Shown: piece by piece, positions 24,542-32,900 of the stretch
How the letters are laid out: each line of letters starts with the position of its first letter
How positions within the stretch are numbered: position 1 is the stretch's first letter
DNA from: Flavobacteriaceae bacterium
GTDB taxonomy: Bacteria > Bacteroidota > Bacteroidia > Flavobacteriales > Flavobacteriaceae
DNA: 64,000 bases
Direction of reading: 5' to 3'
Assembly (NCBI GenBank): GCA_031277535.1
Contig: JAITMD010000020.1
Span: forward strand, 1 to 64,000
Program-made: the position numbers and the translations under genes
Notes under the pieces: model-generated
Database searches by the model: none
What the model was told of the DNA's origin: nothing
Seen by the model: the letters and a program-made list of their open reading frames with translations, nothing else

Positions 24542-25014
24542 ATAGACTCTGCTGCTTTCAGTACAGCTTCTCTTAATCCGTTTTTGTATTCTATCATTTT
24601 GTTTTGGATGTCTTGGTTTTGAGCTCCTAATATTTGTAGAGCAAGTAAACCTGCATTCTTAGCTCCATTTAGTGCTACAGTAGCTACTGGTACACCTCCT
24701 GGCATTTGTAAAATAGATAATACACTATCCCATCCATCGATAGAATTGCTTGACTTCACTGGAACCCCAATAACAGGAAGAGGAGACATAGACGCTACCA
24801 TCCCTGGTAAGTGAGCTGCTCCACCAGCACCAGCAATGATTACATTGATCCCGCGTGTATGTGCATTAGAAGAGAAATCTACTAATTTCTCAGGTGTTCT
24901 GTGAGCAGATACAATATCCACTTCTACTTCTACACCGAATTCTTTGATAATATTGATTGCATCTTGCATGACAGGCATATCAGATACGCTACCCATTACT
25001 ACTGCTATTTTCAT
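24535..25014 (-). CDS. purE: N5-carboxyaminoimidazole ribonucleotide mutase PurE
   Basis: The protein is 159 residues, the class I PurE length. It shows MGSVSDMPVMQDA at 8-20, the active-site SAHRTPEKL near 40-48, and GAGGAAHLPGMVAS near 70-83. It moves the carboxyl group of N5-CAIR to C4, giving 4-carboxy-AIR in de novo purine synthesis. It starts 3 bases after purK, so the pair is one operon, as in many bacteria. The presence of PurK supports the class I mutase reaction rather than direct carboxylation of AIR. Confidence 0.97.
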   Translation of the reverse strand: MKIAVVMGSVSDMPVMQDAINIIKEFGVEVEVDIVSAHRTPEKLVDFSSNAHTRGINVIIAGAGGAAHLPGMVASMSPLPVIGVPVKSSNSIDGWDSVLSILQMPGGVPVATVALNGAKNAGLLALQILGAQNQDIQNKMIEYKNGLREAVLKAAESIK

Positions 25015-25017
25015 AAT

Positions 25018-26172
25018 TTATTTGCTGATTACTTTGATTGTTTCTTTTACTTGTTGAGCTATTTTTCTCGCTTCCGTCATATCGCTATTTACGATAGTTA
25101 CGTGTCCCATCTTACGGAATGGTCTAGTCTCTCTCTTACCATAGATATGAGGAGTTACCCCATCTATTGCTAAGATTTCTTCCATGCCTTCATAGAACAC
25201 TTGACCAGTATATCCTTCAGCACCGACTAAGTTAACCATGATACCAGCTACCTTACTATCTGTGTTACCTAATGGCAATCCTAAGATAGCGCGGATGTGT
25301 TGTTCGAACTGAGAAGTATAACTTGCCTCTATAGAGTAGTGACCTGAATTATGTGGACGAGGGGCAACTTCATTTACCAGTACTTCATCCTCTTGTGTCT
25401 GGAACATTTCTACAGCAAGTAAACCTACATGGTTAAATTTTTCTGAGACTTTAAGAGCGATTGCTCTTGCCTTATCCGCTACAACTGCATCTATACGAGC
25501 AGGACAGATTACGTATTCCACTTGGTTAGCTTCTGGGTGAAACTCCATTTCTACTACAGGGTATGTTTTGATTTCACCTGATGCAGAACGAGCTACAATA
25601 ACTGCTAATTCATTTTTAAAAGGAACCATCACTTCAGCGATACACTCTACGTTAGGTAATGTATCTAAATCAGTAATCGCACGAACTACTTTTACTCCAT
25701 TCCCATCATAACCAAATTGTGCAGACTTCCATACAAAAGGCAAGTTTACCTCATTCGCTTTAGCCGCTTGGATTAATGATTCGATATCCTTAAATCTCTT
25801 ATAAGGAGCTGTAGGGATATTATGGGTAGTGTAAAAATCTTTTTGATTTCCCTTATTTTGGATTAATCGAAGTGTTTTAGGAGATGGAAATACGTTAAGA
25901 CCTTCCTCTTCTAACTTATCAAGTGCATCTAAGTTTACATTCTCTATTTCGATAGTCAGCACATCTACGGTTTTACCGAAGCGATATACTGTTTCGTAAT
26001 CCATTAAATCTCCTTGAAAGAATTCACGTGCCCCATATTGTGCAGGAGCATCTTTGCTGGGATCTAATACATTAGTCGCTATGTCAAATTTGCGAGTGTC
26101 ATATAGGAGCATTTTACCTAATTGACCTCCTCCTAATATTCCCAAACGGAAATCAGTAGAAAAGTAATTCAT
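25018..26172 (-). CDS. purK: N5-carboxyaminoimidazole ribonucleotide synthase PurK
   Basis: This 384-residue ATP-grasp enzyme makes N5-CAIR from AIR, bicarbonate and ATP. The glycine-rich LGILGGGQLGKML near 9-21, ATP-grasp residues in PFVWKSAQFGYDGNGVKVV near 142-160, and the metal-binding AVEMFQTQEDEVLVNEVAPR followed by PHNSGHY near 255-283 are the PurK hallmarks. It is the first gene of the purK-purE operon. A perfect TATCTTTG box lies just upstream, giving a very short leader with no room for a purine riboswitch. Confidence 0.97.
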   Translation of the reverse strand: MNYFSTDFRLGILGGGQLGKMLLYDTRKFDIATNVLDPSKDAPAQYGAREFFQGDLMDYETVYRFGKTVDVLTIEIENVNLDALDKLEEEGLNVFPSPKTLRLIQNKGNQKDFYTTHNIPTAPYKRFKDIESLIQAAKANEVNLPFVWKSAQFGYDGNGVKVVRAITDLDTLPNVECIAEVMVPFKNELAVIVARSASGEIKTYPVVEMEFHPEANQVEYVICPARIDAVVADKARAIALKVSEKFNHVGLLAVEMFQTQEDEVLVNEVAPRPHNSGHYSIEASYTSQFEQHIRAILGLPLGNTDSKVAGIMVNLVGAEGYTGQVFYEGMEEILAIDGVTPHIYGKRETRPFRKMGHVTIVNSDMTEARKIAQQVKETIKVISK

Positions 26173-26195
26173 TGTGTAGTTGTATTGTTATCGCG

Positions 26196-26203
26196 CAAAG
26201 ATA
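26196..26203 (-). promoter_or_regulatory. -7 box of the purK-purE operon
   Basis: TATCTTTG on the minus strand is a perfect TAnnTTTG match 23 bases before the purK ATG. No TTG was seen at standard spacing. Confidence 0.5.
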
Positions 26204-27008
26204 ATTTAAAAAAGTATAAAATGAATTCATAAATATGGATTTGCTGTAAGAGGTATGTTTACTTCAATCAATCGAAAGAAGTAATGAGAAATATGGAAAG
26301 CAGAAGATAAAGGAGCGTAAAAAAAAGATTCCGTTTTTTGCTTAAACTGTTTTTGTTGAGGACTATTTTGATACTAAAGAAGAAAAAATGACCTTGTTTT
26401 TTTAAAAAACAGTGCATTAATCGGTTTAAAATGGAATAAAAAAGAAAAAAAGCACCTACTTTTTTACTGAATTTGTTTAGTTTGTTAAGTGTAACTTGTT
26501 GTTTTTTAATGTTTTATTTAAAACAGTGCTATTTGTTAAGTACTTATGAACCTTGTAAATCCGGTACTTAAACGGTCTTTCTTGGGGTTTTCTTCGGGTT
26601 TTGTAGAGGAATGATGGGGAAGAGCGTGTTTTTACCGAATAAAGCCCCTAATAATCCCTTCTTAATCCCCTCATAATCCCCTACAATTCTGCACGAAATA
26701 CTATGCTATGCTATTACAATAGTATGTTTAATGTGAAGGAAGGCAAGTAAGAAAATCAAAGTGCATCATAAGATGGGGGTGAAATAAGAAAGGAGAGTAG
26801 TAGAAAAAAGAATAAGAAATAAAATTTGTATAATTTTAGTAGAAAAAAGAGTAGAGGGTGTGTAAATGTTTTTACAAAATATATTTTGTATTAGTGTGGT
26901 GTTTGTGTTTTTTATTTGTGTATTTTATATGTAAAATGTTTTTTGTTTTTAAAAATGATAAATTGTATAAAAAAACGTTTTTTTATTTTAAGTTAAAAAA
27001 ATTAACGT
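26204..27008. other. Long gene-free stretch between purK and the candidate small RNA
   Basis: I see no credible gene. The stretch has poly-A and poly-T tracts, two copies of an AAAACAGTGC box (near 26407 and 26523), a G+C-richer island at about 26570-26695 with TTCTTGGGG, TTCTTCGGG and TTTTTACCGAATAAAGC, and an 11-base tandem repeat. An open frame from 26858 of 73 codons is Phe/Cys/Leu-rich and of unlikely composition for a protein. The island loosely recalls the TTCGG-rich repeat at 3972-4043 and 49163-49255. Confidence 0.45.
26652..26684 (+). repeat. Three 11-base tandem units (TAATCCC-type)
   Basis: Units TAATCCCTTCT, TAATCCCCTCA and TAATCCCCTAC lie head to tail in a C-rich patch of an otherwise AT-rich intergenic region. 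Confidence 0.6.
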
Positions 27009-27016
27009 TATATTTG
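27009..27016 (+). promoter_or_regulatory. Candidate promoter box of the small RNA
   Basis: TATATTTG is a perfect TAnnTTTG match with no protein gene starting after it; a second perfect box, TAACTTTG, lies at 27106-27113 and could give a shorter transcript. No TTG at standard spacing supports either. Confidence 0.35.
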
Positions 27017-27021
27017 TTTTC

Positions 27022-27180
27022 AGGAGTTGATATCAATGGTCTTGGACAGGTATGTTTCTGCCTTGTTCAAGTTATATAAAGAGAATCGTAACTGGTAAAA
27101 CTTAGTAACTTTGGTTTTAGAGTTAGATTGAATTAGTTTGTTTTAGACGTAGCGTTGGGAAACGCTGCGTTTTTTATTTT
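27022..27180 (+). ncRNA. Candidate structured small RNA of about 155 nt, possibly 6S-like
   Basis: The stretch lies between a perfect TAnnTTTG box and an intrinsic terminator yet contains no protein gene. Inside it, 27041-27050 (CTTGGACAGG) pairs along its whole length with 27062-27071, allowing G-U pairs, around an 11-base loop; a second stem is the terminator. This pattern is what an independent small RNA gene looks like. Length and neighbourhood (beside purK) bring 6S RNA to mind, and a Flavobacteria-specific 6S class is known, but I could not match its consensus from memory. It might instead be a leader of the downstream hpt gene, though the terminator argues against this. Confidence 0.45.
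27147..27180 (+). terminator. Intrinsic terminator with no upstream protein gene
   Basis: A 10-base stem (27147-27156 with 27161-27170, one G-U pair) with a GGGA loop and a T run. The nearest gene upstream, purK, points the other way, so the transcript it ends must be non-coding. Confidence 0.8.
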
Positions 27181-27377
27181 ATATTTATTCCATTAGGAGA
27201 CTAAGCGAGAATAAAGGGCTATTAGATAGCTGTGGATAGCAGCGTGTTTTTGTCTAAGGAGATTTGATAATAGAGAAACAAGGTGTGCAAGCTAATGTAT
27301 TATATTGTTTAGCGTTAAAATTGTATTCGAACCGATATTTGACACGTTTATAGGCTAATTAACCTATATTCTTTTTG

Positions 27378-27385
27378 TATATTTG
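27378..27385 (+). promoter_or_regulatory. -7 box of hpt (and adk)
   Basis: TATATTTG is a perfect match 22 bases before the hpt ATG at 27408. The in-frame TTG at 27375 overlaps this box and so cannot be the translation start. Confidence 0.5.
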
Positions 27386-27407
27386 CAAATTAGCAATAAA
27401 CAACACA

Positions 27408-27941
27408 ATGGAAATACAAGTTTTAGACAAAAAGTTTGTTCCTTTTATATCAGAGGGAAAAATTCAACAACGTTTAGAAGAATTAGCAAAGCAAATTGAA
27501 ATAGACATGAATGGAGACGTTCCTGTTTTTATCGGTGTGCTTAATGGATCTTTTATGGTTGTATCTGACTTAGTGAAACACTATAAAGGAGCTTGTGAAT
27601 TGAGTTTCGTAAAAATGGCTTCTTATATTGGTACACAATCTACTAATAAGGTAAATCAATTATTGGGATTAGATATTGATGTTACAGGTAGAAGAGTTGT
27701 ATTGGTAGAGGATATTGTAGATACTGGAAATACTTTGGTTGCCTTGAAACAATTGTTTGATCAACAACGACCAGAAGAATTGCGCATTTTTACACTTTGT
27801 CTTAAGCCAGAGGCTTATAAAAAAGATATTCCATTGGACTATGTTGCTTTTGAAATAGAAAATAAGTTTATTGTTGGGTATGGTATGGACTATGATAAAC
27901 ATGGTCGAAACATTCCTGAGATATACCAAATTAAAGAATAA
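27408..27941 (+). CDS. hpt: Hypoxanthine phosphoribosyltransferase
   Basis: The protein is 177 residues from ATG 27408; this start agrees with the family and lies after the -7 box. The PRPP-binding motif VVLVEDIVDTGNTL at 97-110 and the flexible-loop SYIGTQST near 72-79 identify a purine salvage enzyme that joins hypoxanthine (and usually guanine) to PRPP. A conserved C-terminal YGMDYDKHGRNIPEIY is also typical. It stands 26 bases before adk in the same direction, so the two purine-nucleotide genes probably share a transcript. Confidence 0.95.
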   Translation: MEIQVLDKKFVPFISEGKIQQRLEELAKQIEIDMNGDVPVFIGVLNGSFMVVSDLVKHYKGACELSFVKMASYIGTQSTNKVNQLLGLDIDVTGRRVVLVEDIVDTGNTLVALKQLFDQQRPEELRIFTLCLKPEAYKKDIPLDYVAFEIENKFIVGYGMDYDKHGRNIPEIYQIKE

Positions 27942-27967
27942 TAATAACACACTTTAGCATTAATAAT

Positions 27968-28543
27968 ATGATTGCAATCGTTTTGTTTGGAAAGCCTGGA
28001 GCTGGAAAAGGTACTCAAGCTGAGTTTTTAAAAGAAAAATACAATTTAACACATATTTCTACAGGAGATGTATTCCGTTTTAATATTAAAAATGGTACAG
28101 AATTAGGAATATTAGCACAACAATATATATCTAAAGGTGAATTAGTGCCAGATAGCGTTACTATTGATATGCTTGCAGCAGAAGTTGAAAAGAATATGAC
28201 TTCGGCAGGTTTCTTATTTGATGGTTTCCCACGTACTATTGCACAGGCTGAAGCTTTAGAGCAGTTGTTGAAAGAGAAGGGAATTAAGTTTGTTGGTACT
28301 ATTGGTATAGATGCAAATGATGATATCTTGGTTGAACGTATTTTGGAAAGAGGAAAAACAAGTGGCCGTCCAGACGATCAAGACGAAAACAAAATTAGAA
28401 ATCGTTATACAGAGTATAATGAGAAAACGGCACCGTTAATTGATTTCTATACAAAAGAAGGAAAATATAGCGCTGTAGATGGTATTGGAGCTATCGAAGA
28501 AGTGACTGCAAGATTAAATGCAGTAATTGACGGGTTATTATAA
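27968..28543 (+). CDS. adk: Adenylate kinase
   Basis: The protein is 191 residues. The P-loop GKPGAGKGTQ covers 8-17, THISTGDVFR near 30-39 binds AMP, and LFDGFPRTIAQAEAL near 78-92 completes the AMP site. The LID is the short form without zinc cysteines (GRPDDQDENKIRNRYTEY), usual in Bacteroidota and in eukaryotic AK1-type enzymes. It converts ATP and AMP to two ADP. It lies between hpt and obg, as in many flavobacterial genomes. Confidence 0.97.
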   Translation: MIAIVLFGKPGAGKGTQAEFLKEKYNLTHISTGDVFRFNIKNGTELGILAQQYISKGELVPDSVTIDMLAAEVEKNMTSAGFLFDGFPRTIAQAEALEQLLKEKGIKFVGTIGIDANDDILVERILERGKTSGRPDDQDENKIRNRYTEYNEKTAPLIDFYTKEGKYSAVDGIGAIEEVTARLNAVIDGLL

Positions 28544-28573
28544 TAAATAGCTTTTCAAATCGCGAAAATATAG

Positions 28574-28581
28574 TAAATTTG
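28574..28581 (+). promoter_or_regulatory. Candidate -7 box of obg
   Basis: TAAATTTG is a perfect TAnnTTTG match between adk and obg, 47 bases before the obg ATG, so obg may have its own promoter as well as read-through. Confidence 0.45.
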
Positions 28582-28628
28582 CCGCCCAATACTTTGTAAG
28601 TACAAGGTAATTAATAAATAAGAATAGA

Positions 28629-29630
28629 ATGACTGAAGGGAATTTTGTCGATTACGTAAAGATATATGTGGCTTCTGGTAAGGGAGGTAGAGGTTCTACG
28701 CACTTACACAGAGAAAAGTTTATTGAAAAAGGAGGACCAGACGGAGGTGATGGTGGACGTGGAGGACACGTGTACATTGTCGGTAACGAAGGGTTGTGGA
28801 CTTTATTCCATTTGAAGTTTGCGCGCCATATTAAAGCCGGTCATGGTGGTGATGGTGGTAGCTCAAGAAGTACAGGTTCGGATGGAGAAGATAAAATTAT
28901 AGAAGTACCACTTGGAACAGTAGTAAAAGACAAAGAAACTGGAGAAGTTTTATTTGAGATTACTGAGCATGGCGAAAAAAGAATTGTAGCTGAAGGAGGT
29001 AAAGGTGGTTTAGGAAACTGGCACTTTAGATCTTCAACAAATCAAACTCCTCGTTATGCACAACCTGGGTTGGGAGGTAAAGAACTTGATGTTATATTAG
29101 AATTAAAAGTTTTGGCAGATGTTGGTTTAGTTGGTTTCCCTAATGCAGGTAAATCTACTTTATTGTCTGTTATTACTTCTGCAACACCAAAAATTGCAGA
29201 TTATCCTTTTACAACATTAAAACCTAATTTAGGTATTGTTGCTTATAGAGATTATAAGTCTTTTGTGATGGCTGATATACCTGGTATCATTGAAGGAGCA
29301 GCAGAAGGTAAAGGTTTAGGACATTACTTCTTGCGCCATATAGAGCGAAATTCTACTTTGTTGTTTATGGTACCTGCAGATGCAGATGATATTAAAAAAG
29401 AGTACGATATTCTAATCGATGAGTTGCGAAGATATAACGCAGAAATGCTTGATAAAGATCGCATGCTTGTAATCACGAAGAGTGATATGCTTGACGAAGA
29501 ATTAAAAGCAGAAATGAAAGAGGGACTGGATAAAGACTTTAAGGATGTTCCTTATATGTTTATTTCTGCAGTTGCTCAACAAGGTTTAGTAGAGCTAAAA
29601 GACAAGCTTTGGCAAATGCTAAACAAATAA
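28629..29630 (+). CDS. obg: GTPase Obg (CgtA)
   Basis: The protein is 333 residues. The N-terminal Obg fold (about 1-160) is rich in glycine repeats ([27 protein letters not shown]). The GTPase domain has the G1 loop GFPNAGKST at 169-177, switch I around [21 protein letters not shown] (G3 and switch II), TKSD (G4) and ISAV (G5). The C-terminal OCT domain found in Firmicutes is absent, which is normal here. Obg binds the 50S subunit and helps in ribosome assembly and stress control. It is essential in most bacteria. Confidence 0.96.
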   Translation: MTEGNFVDYVKIYVASGKGGRGSTHLHREKFIEKGGPDGGDGGRGGHVYIVGNEGLWTLFHLKFARHIKAGHGGDGGSSRSTGSDGEDKIIEVPLGTVVKDKETGEVLFEITEHGEKRIVAEGGKGGLGNWHFRSSTNQTPRYAQPGLGGKELDVILELKVLADVGLVGFPNAGKSTLLSVITSATPKIADYPFTTLKPNLGIVAYRDYKSFVMADIPGIIEGAAEGKGLGHYFLRHIERNSTLLFMVPADADDIKKEYDILIDELRRYNAEMLDKDRMLVITKSDMLDEELKAEMKEGLDKDFKDVPYMFISAVAQQGLVELKDKLWQMLNK

Positions 29631-29794
29631 TAAGATATTAACACAATCCTTTGGATATTGATAATAGTCAGGTGGAAGGTGAGAAAAAAGAAACGTAATC
29701 TGTTGTGTTTCGATGAGTTATATGTAGGTTCTTCTTTTTTTTTGTGTATATTTACAGCAAACTGAAAATATACATTTAGAGAAATAAAGAATAT

Positions 29795-32101
29795 ATGCTA
29801 ACATTGATTTTTCTCACCTTTGTACTTGCTTTCGTAGTGCTATTTCTAAAAAAGTTTGTACAGACGAAATTTGTTGCATTAATATCCTTACTTCCATTTT
29901 CAATTTTTATATATCTATTATCTTTTTTACGTTCTGTAAAAGATGGGGTACATAGCGTGCTATTTAAATCAGAGTGGATTCCTACTTTAGGTATCAATTT
30001 AGATTTTAAGATAGATGGTTTAGCGCTATTGTTTGGATTGTTGATTTCGGGAATTGGGACGTTGGTGTTTTTATATGCATCCTCTTATTTAAGAGGGCAC
30101 CCCCTTCTACATCGTTTTTTGTGCTACCTTATTGTATTTATGGGAGCCATGTTGGGAGTAGTCACTTCTGACAATTTAATCACTTTATTTATTTTTTGGG
30201 AACTTACCAGTATTAGTTCATTCTTTCTAATCGGTTTTAATAACGAAGAAGAGGAATCGAGAAACAGTGCTTTGTGGGCATTAGCTATTACGGGATTGGG
30301 AGGATTCTTCTTACTTTCTTTTGGAGTGGTTGTTGGAGCTGTATCGGGGACTTATACGATTAGTGAACTACTTACTCAAGGATATTTATTGAAAGATAGC
30401 TCGGTTTATATTTTAATGATTTCCTTTTTATTTGTTGCTGCATTTACAAAGTCAGCACAATTCCCTTTTCACTTTTGGTTACCAGGTGCAATGAAAGCAC
30501 CAACACCAGTATCGGCTTATTTGCATTCTGCTACAATGGTAAAGGCAGGTGTGTATCTATTAGCTCGCTTTACACCTATAGTAGGTGGTACAGTGGAATG
30601 GAGTACTGTGCTAATGGTTGTTGGTGGTGTAACAATGCTTTTTGGTGCATTTCACAGTGTGTTTAGAAAAGATATGAAGGGCATTTTGGCCTATTCAACT
30701 ATTTCTGCTTTAGGCTTACTTGTTTTCTTATTAGGTATAGGTACTGAATTGGCTTTATATGCAATGACAGTATTTGTACTGGCACATGCTTTATATAAGG
30801 CTACTTTCTTTTTATTGACAGGTATTATAGATCACGCATTACATACGAGAAATATTAATGAATTAGGAGGATTGCGTAGATACTTTCCTTTGCTAAGTAT
30901 CGGAGGTATTATTGCAGCATTATCTTGTGCAGGTATTCCATTGACATTTGGGTTTATTGGCAAAGAACTGATTTATGAGAGTGGATTGCATTATAGCGAT
31001 GTTACTTTGAGTTTATTTATCGTAGGAGCTTTGTTTTTTACCAATGTGTTTTTGACAGGATCAGGTTTTTTGATAGGGATTAAACCTTTTTTTGGAAAAC
31101 CAGTAAGTGAATATCATATTTCTCATGCTCCAGATTGGCAATTGCTAACCCCTCCTTTAGTTTTAGGATTCTTTACTTTGCTTTTAGGTATTTTTCCTGC
31201 TATTGCATATCAGGAGATTGTTTTAAGCACATTTAGTGCTGTATACGGGCAAGTGGTAGATATGCCATTAGCAATATGGCATGGAATAAATACAAGTTTG
31301 ATGCTTAGTGGATGTACTATAGTCTTGGGGACAATTGTATATATAGGATTTAAGCGTTGGAAAAATCCAATGAAAGTGGTGGAGTATTTTGATGTGATAG
31401 CTCCAAAAAACATCTTTTCCTTTATAGCTGAAAAGTTTAGAGTGTTCGCTTTTAGATATACTTGGATCTTTCATAGTAGTTATTTACGCTCTTATTTGGC
31501 TATTGTAATTGTGTTTTTTATAGGATTGGTAGGTTATAAGTTATTTATGGATGTACCTCTTAAAGTAAATACAGTTGGACTATCAGAGTTTAGGGTATAT
31601 GAATTAGTTGTTTTTCTGATTACTGTTGTAGCGGTATTATTTGCTATAGGTTCATCTTCTCGATTAACGGCTATTGCAGCTACTGGAGTTGTAGGGTACT
31701 GTATTTGTTTGATCTTCGTATTTTATGGAGCTCCGGATTTAGGAATGACACAGTTTGCAATCGATACTTTGACTACGGTATTATTCTTGTTGGTGATGTG
31801 TAAACTACCTGCTTTCTTGAAATTGGGAAATAGAAAGATACAGTTTAGAGATGCAATAATTGCTATTGCATTTGGAATATTGATTTCGTTGATAACCTTA
31901 CAAGCTTTAGTTTCTCCTGCAGATAAAGACATTAGTCGTTTTTATGCAGAGAATGCTTATACACTTGCAAAAGGAAAGAATGTAGTAAACGTAATATTGG
32001 TTGACTTTAGAGGATTTGATACCATGATAGAAGGTATTGTATTGTCTATCGCTGCTTTGGGAGTATTTAGTATGTTAAAGTATAAAGAAGATGAAGAATA
32101 A
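29795..32101 (+). CDS. mrpA: Na+/H+ antiporter subunit A (MrpA)
   Basis: The protein is 768 residues with some 20 hydrophobic segments. The first two thirds match the NuoL-like proton-pumping domain: ITLFIFWELTSISSFFLIGF near 130-150, TKSAQFPFHFWLPGAMKAPT and then SAYLHSATMVKAG near 218-251, and the FGAFHSVFRKDMKGILAYST segment near 282-301. The last third carries the MrpA-specific extension (GAPDLGMTQFAIDTLTTVLF near 648-667). It forms the large subunit of the Mrp complex in the inner membrane, exchanging Na+ for H+. Its stop overlaps the start of mrpB by 11 bases, so translation is coupled. All seven subunits follow in order. Confidence 0.95.
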   Translation: MLTLIFLTFVLAFVVLFLKKFVQTKFVALISLLPFSIFIYLLSFLRSVKDGVHSVLFKSEWIPTLGINLDFKIDGLALLFGLLISGIGTLVFLYASSYLRGHPLLHRFLCYLIVFMGAMLGVVTSDNLITLFIFWELTSISSFFLIGFNNEEEESRNSALWALAITGLGGFFLLSFGVVVGAVSGTYTISELLTQGYLLKDSSVYILMISFLFVAAFTKSAQFPFHFWLPGAMKAPTPVSAYLHSATMVKAGVYLLARFTPIVGGTVEWSTVLMVVGGVTMLFGAFHSVFRKDMKGILAYSTISALGLLVFLLGIGTELALYAMTVFVLAHALYKATFFLLTGIIDHALHTRNINELGGLRRYFPLLSIGGIIAALSCAGIPLTFGFIGKELIYESGLHYSDVTLSLFIVGALFFTNVFLTGSGFLIGIKPFFGKPVSEYHISHAPDWQLLTPPLVLGFFTLLLGIFPAIAYQEIVLSTFSAVYGQVVDMPLAIWHGINTSLMLSGCTIVLGTIVYIGFKRWKNPMKVVEYFDVIAPKNIFSFIAEKFRVFAFRYTWIFHSSYLRSYLAIVIVFFIGLVGYKLFMDVPLKVNTVGLSEFRVYELVVFLITVVAVLFAIGSSSRLTAIAATGVVGYCICLIFVFYGAPDLGMTQFAIDTLTTVLFLLVMCKLPAFLKLGNRKIQFRDAIIAIAFGILISLITLQALVSPADKDISRFYAENAYTLAKGKNVVNVILVDFRGFDTMIEGIVLSIAALGVFSMLKYKEDEE

Positions 32102-32534
32102 ACCAAAATATGATGCAAAGAAGTTAGACGCAACTATTCTTAGAACTGCGACTAATTATCTATTGCCTTTGTTGTTGTTGTTTTCTCTTTTTGTATTGTT
32201 GAGAGGACATTATTTATCTGGTGGTGGATTCGTAGGAGGATTAATTGCTTCTATAGCATTTGTGTTGCACTCTTATGCGTATACCACACGAAAAACATTG
32301 AGGTTGTTTCAAGTACCACCGCGTACATTGATTCCTATTGGATTGACTTTATCTTTCATTAGTGGTTTTTTACCTGTGATATTGGGGAAATCATTTATGA
32401 CAGGTGTGTGGTTTGCAGACAAAGTAGCTGTAATTGGTTCTGTAGGAACAGCATTGTTTTTTGATATAGGTGTTTATTTAGTAGTAATAGGAGTAGTATT
32501 GACAATATTGTTGACTATTTCAGAGAGTGAATAA
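32091..32534 (+). CDS. mrpB: Na+/H+ antiporter subunit B (MrpB)
   Basis: The protein is 147 residues with four membrane segments. The motif LRGHYLSGGGFVGGLIASIA near 42-61 is the mark of the MnhB/MrpB domain, which follows MrpA in the complex. A short charged N-terminus (MKNKPKYDAKKLDATI) should lie in the cytoplasm. The start overlaps the end of mrpA, a common arrangement in this operon. No separate domain or unusual length was noted. Confidence 0.94.
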   Translation: MKNKPKYDAKKLDATILRTATNYLLPLLLLFSLFVLLRGHYLSGGGFVGGLIASIAFVLHSYAYTTRKTLRLFQVPPRTLIPIGLTLSFISGFLPVILGKSFMTGVWFADKVAVIGSVGTALFFDIGVYLVVIGVVLTILLTISESE

Positions 32535-32546
32535 AGAAGACGATTT

Positions 32547-32900
32547 ATGGAATTACTTTTAGTAGTATTAGTAGGGATATTATACTCCGCTGGAGTTTAT
32601 TTAATCTTGCGAAGAAGCATGGTTAAATTGCTCTTAGGGTTTATGATGTTGGGTAATGGAGCGAATATTCTAATCTTTTTAATGGGTGAATTAACGAAGG
32701 GGAAGGCACCAATTATTAGAGAAGAGAATATACACTTTACAGATGCCTATGCAGATCCTGTACCACAAGCTTTAATTTTAACAGCTATTGTTATTAGTTT
32801 TGGGTTAACAGCTTTTGCAATTATTTTGTTGAAAAAAGTACATGCAACAACAGGAACGGATGATTTAGATTCACTTAATGTACAAGACTTAGATATATGA
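32547..32900 (+). CDS. mrpC: Na+/H+ antiporter subunit C (MrpC)
   Basis: The protein is 117 residues with three hydrophobic helices, homologous to NuoK. The pattern AGVYLILRRSMVKLLLGFML-like near 15-34 and DPVPQALILTAIVISFG near 73-89, with conserved Gln and Pro, is diagnostic. It lies 12 bases after mrpB and overlaps mrpD by four bases (ATGA), which couples translation. It helps form the membrane arm of the complex. Confidence 0.94.
   Translation: MELLLVVLVGILYSAGVYLILRRSMVKLLLGFMMLGNGANILIFLMGELTKGKAPIIREENIHFTDAYADPVPQALILTAIVISFGLTAFAIILLKKVHATTGTDDLDSLNVQDLDI

Noticed and set aside
26173..26260. Purine riboswitch before purK
   Set aside because: The -7 box leaves a leader of only about 17 bases, too short for an aptamer.
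26858..27079. 73-residue plus-strand protein
   Set aside because: It is made almost wholly of Phe, Leu, Lys, Val and Cys from poly-T and AT-rich DNA, and its end runs into the candidate small RNA.
27322..27345. tRNA T-arm (GGTTCGAAT on the minus strand)
   Set aside because: The flanking bases cannot form the T stem and no acceptor or anticodon arm is present.
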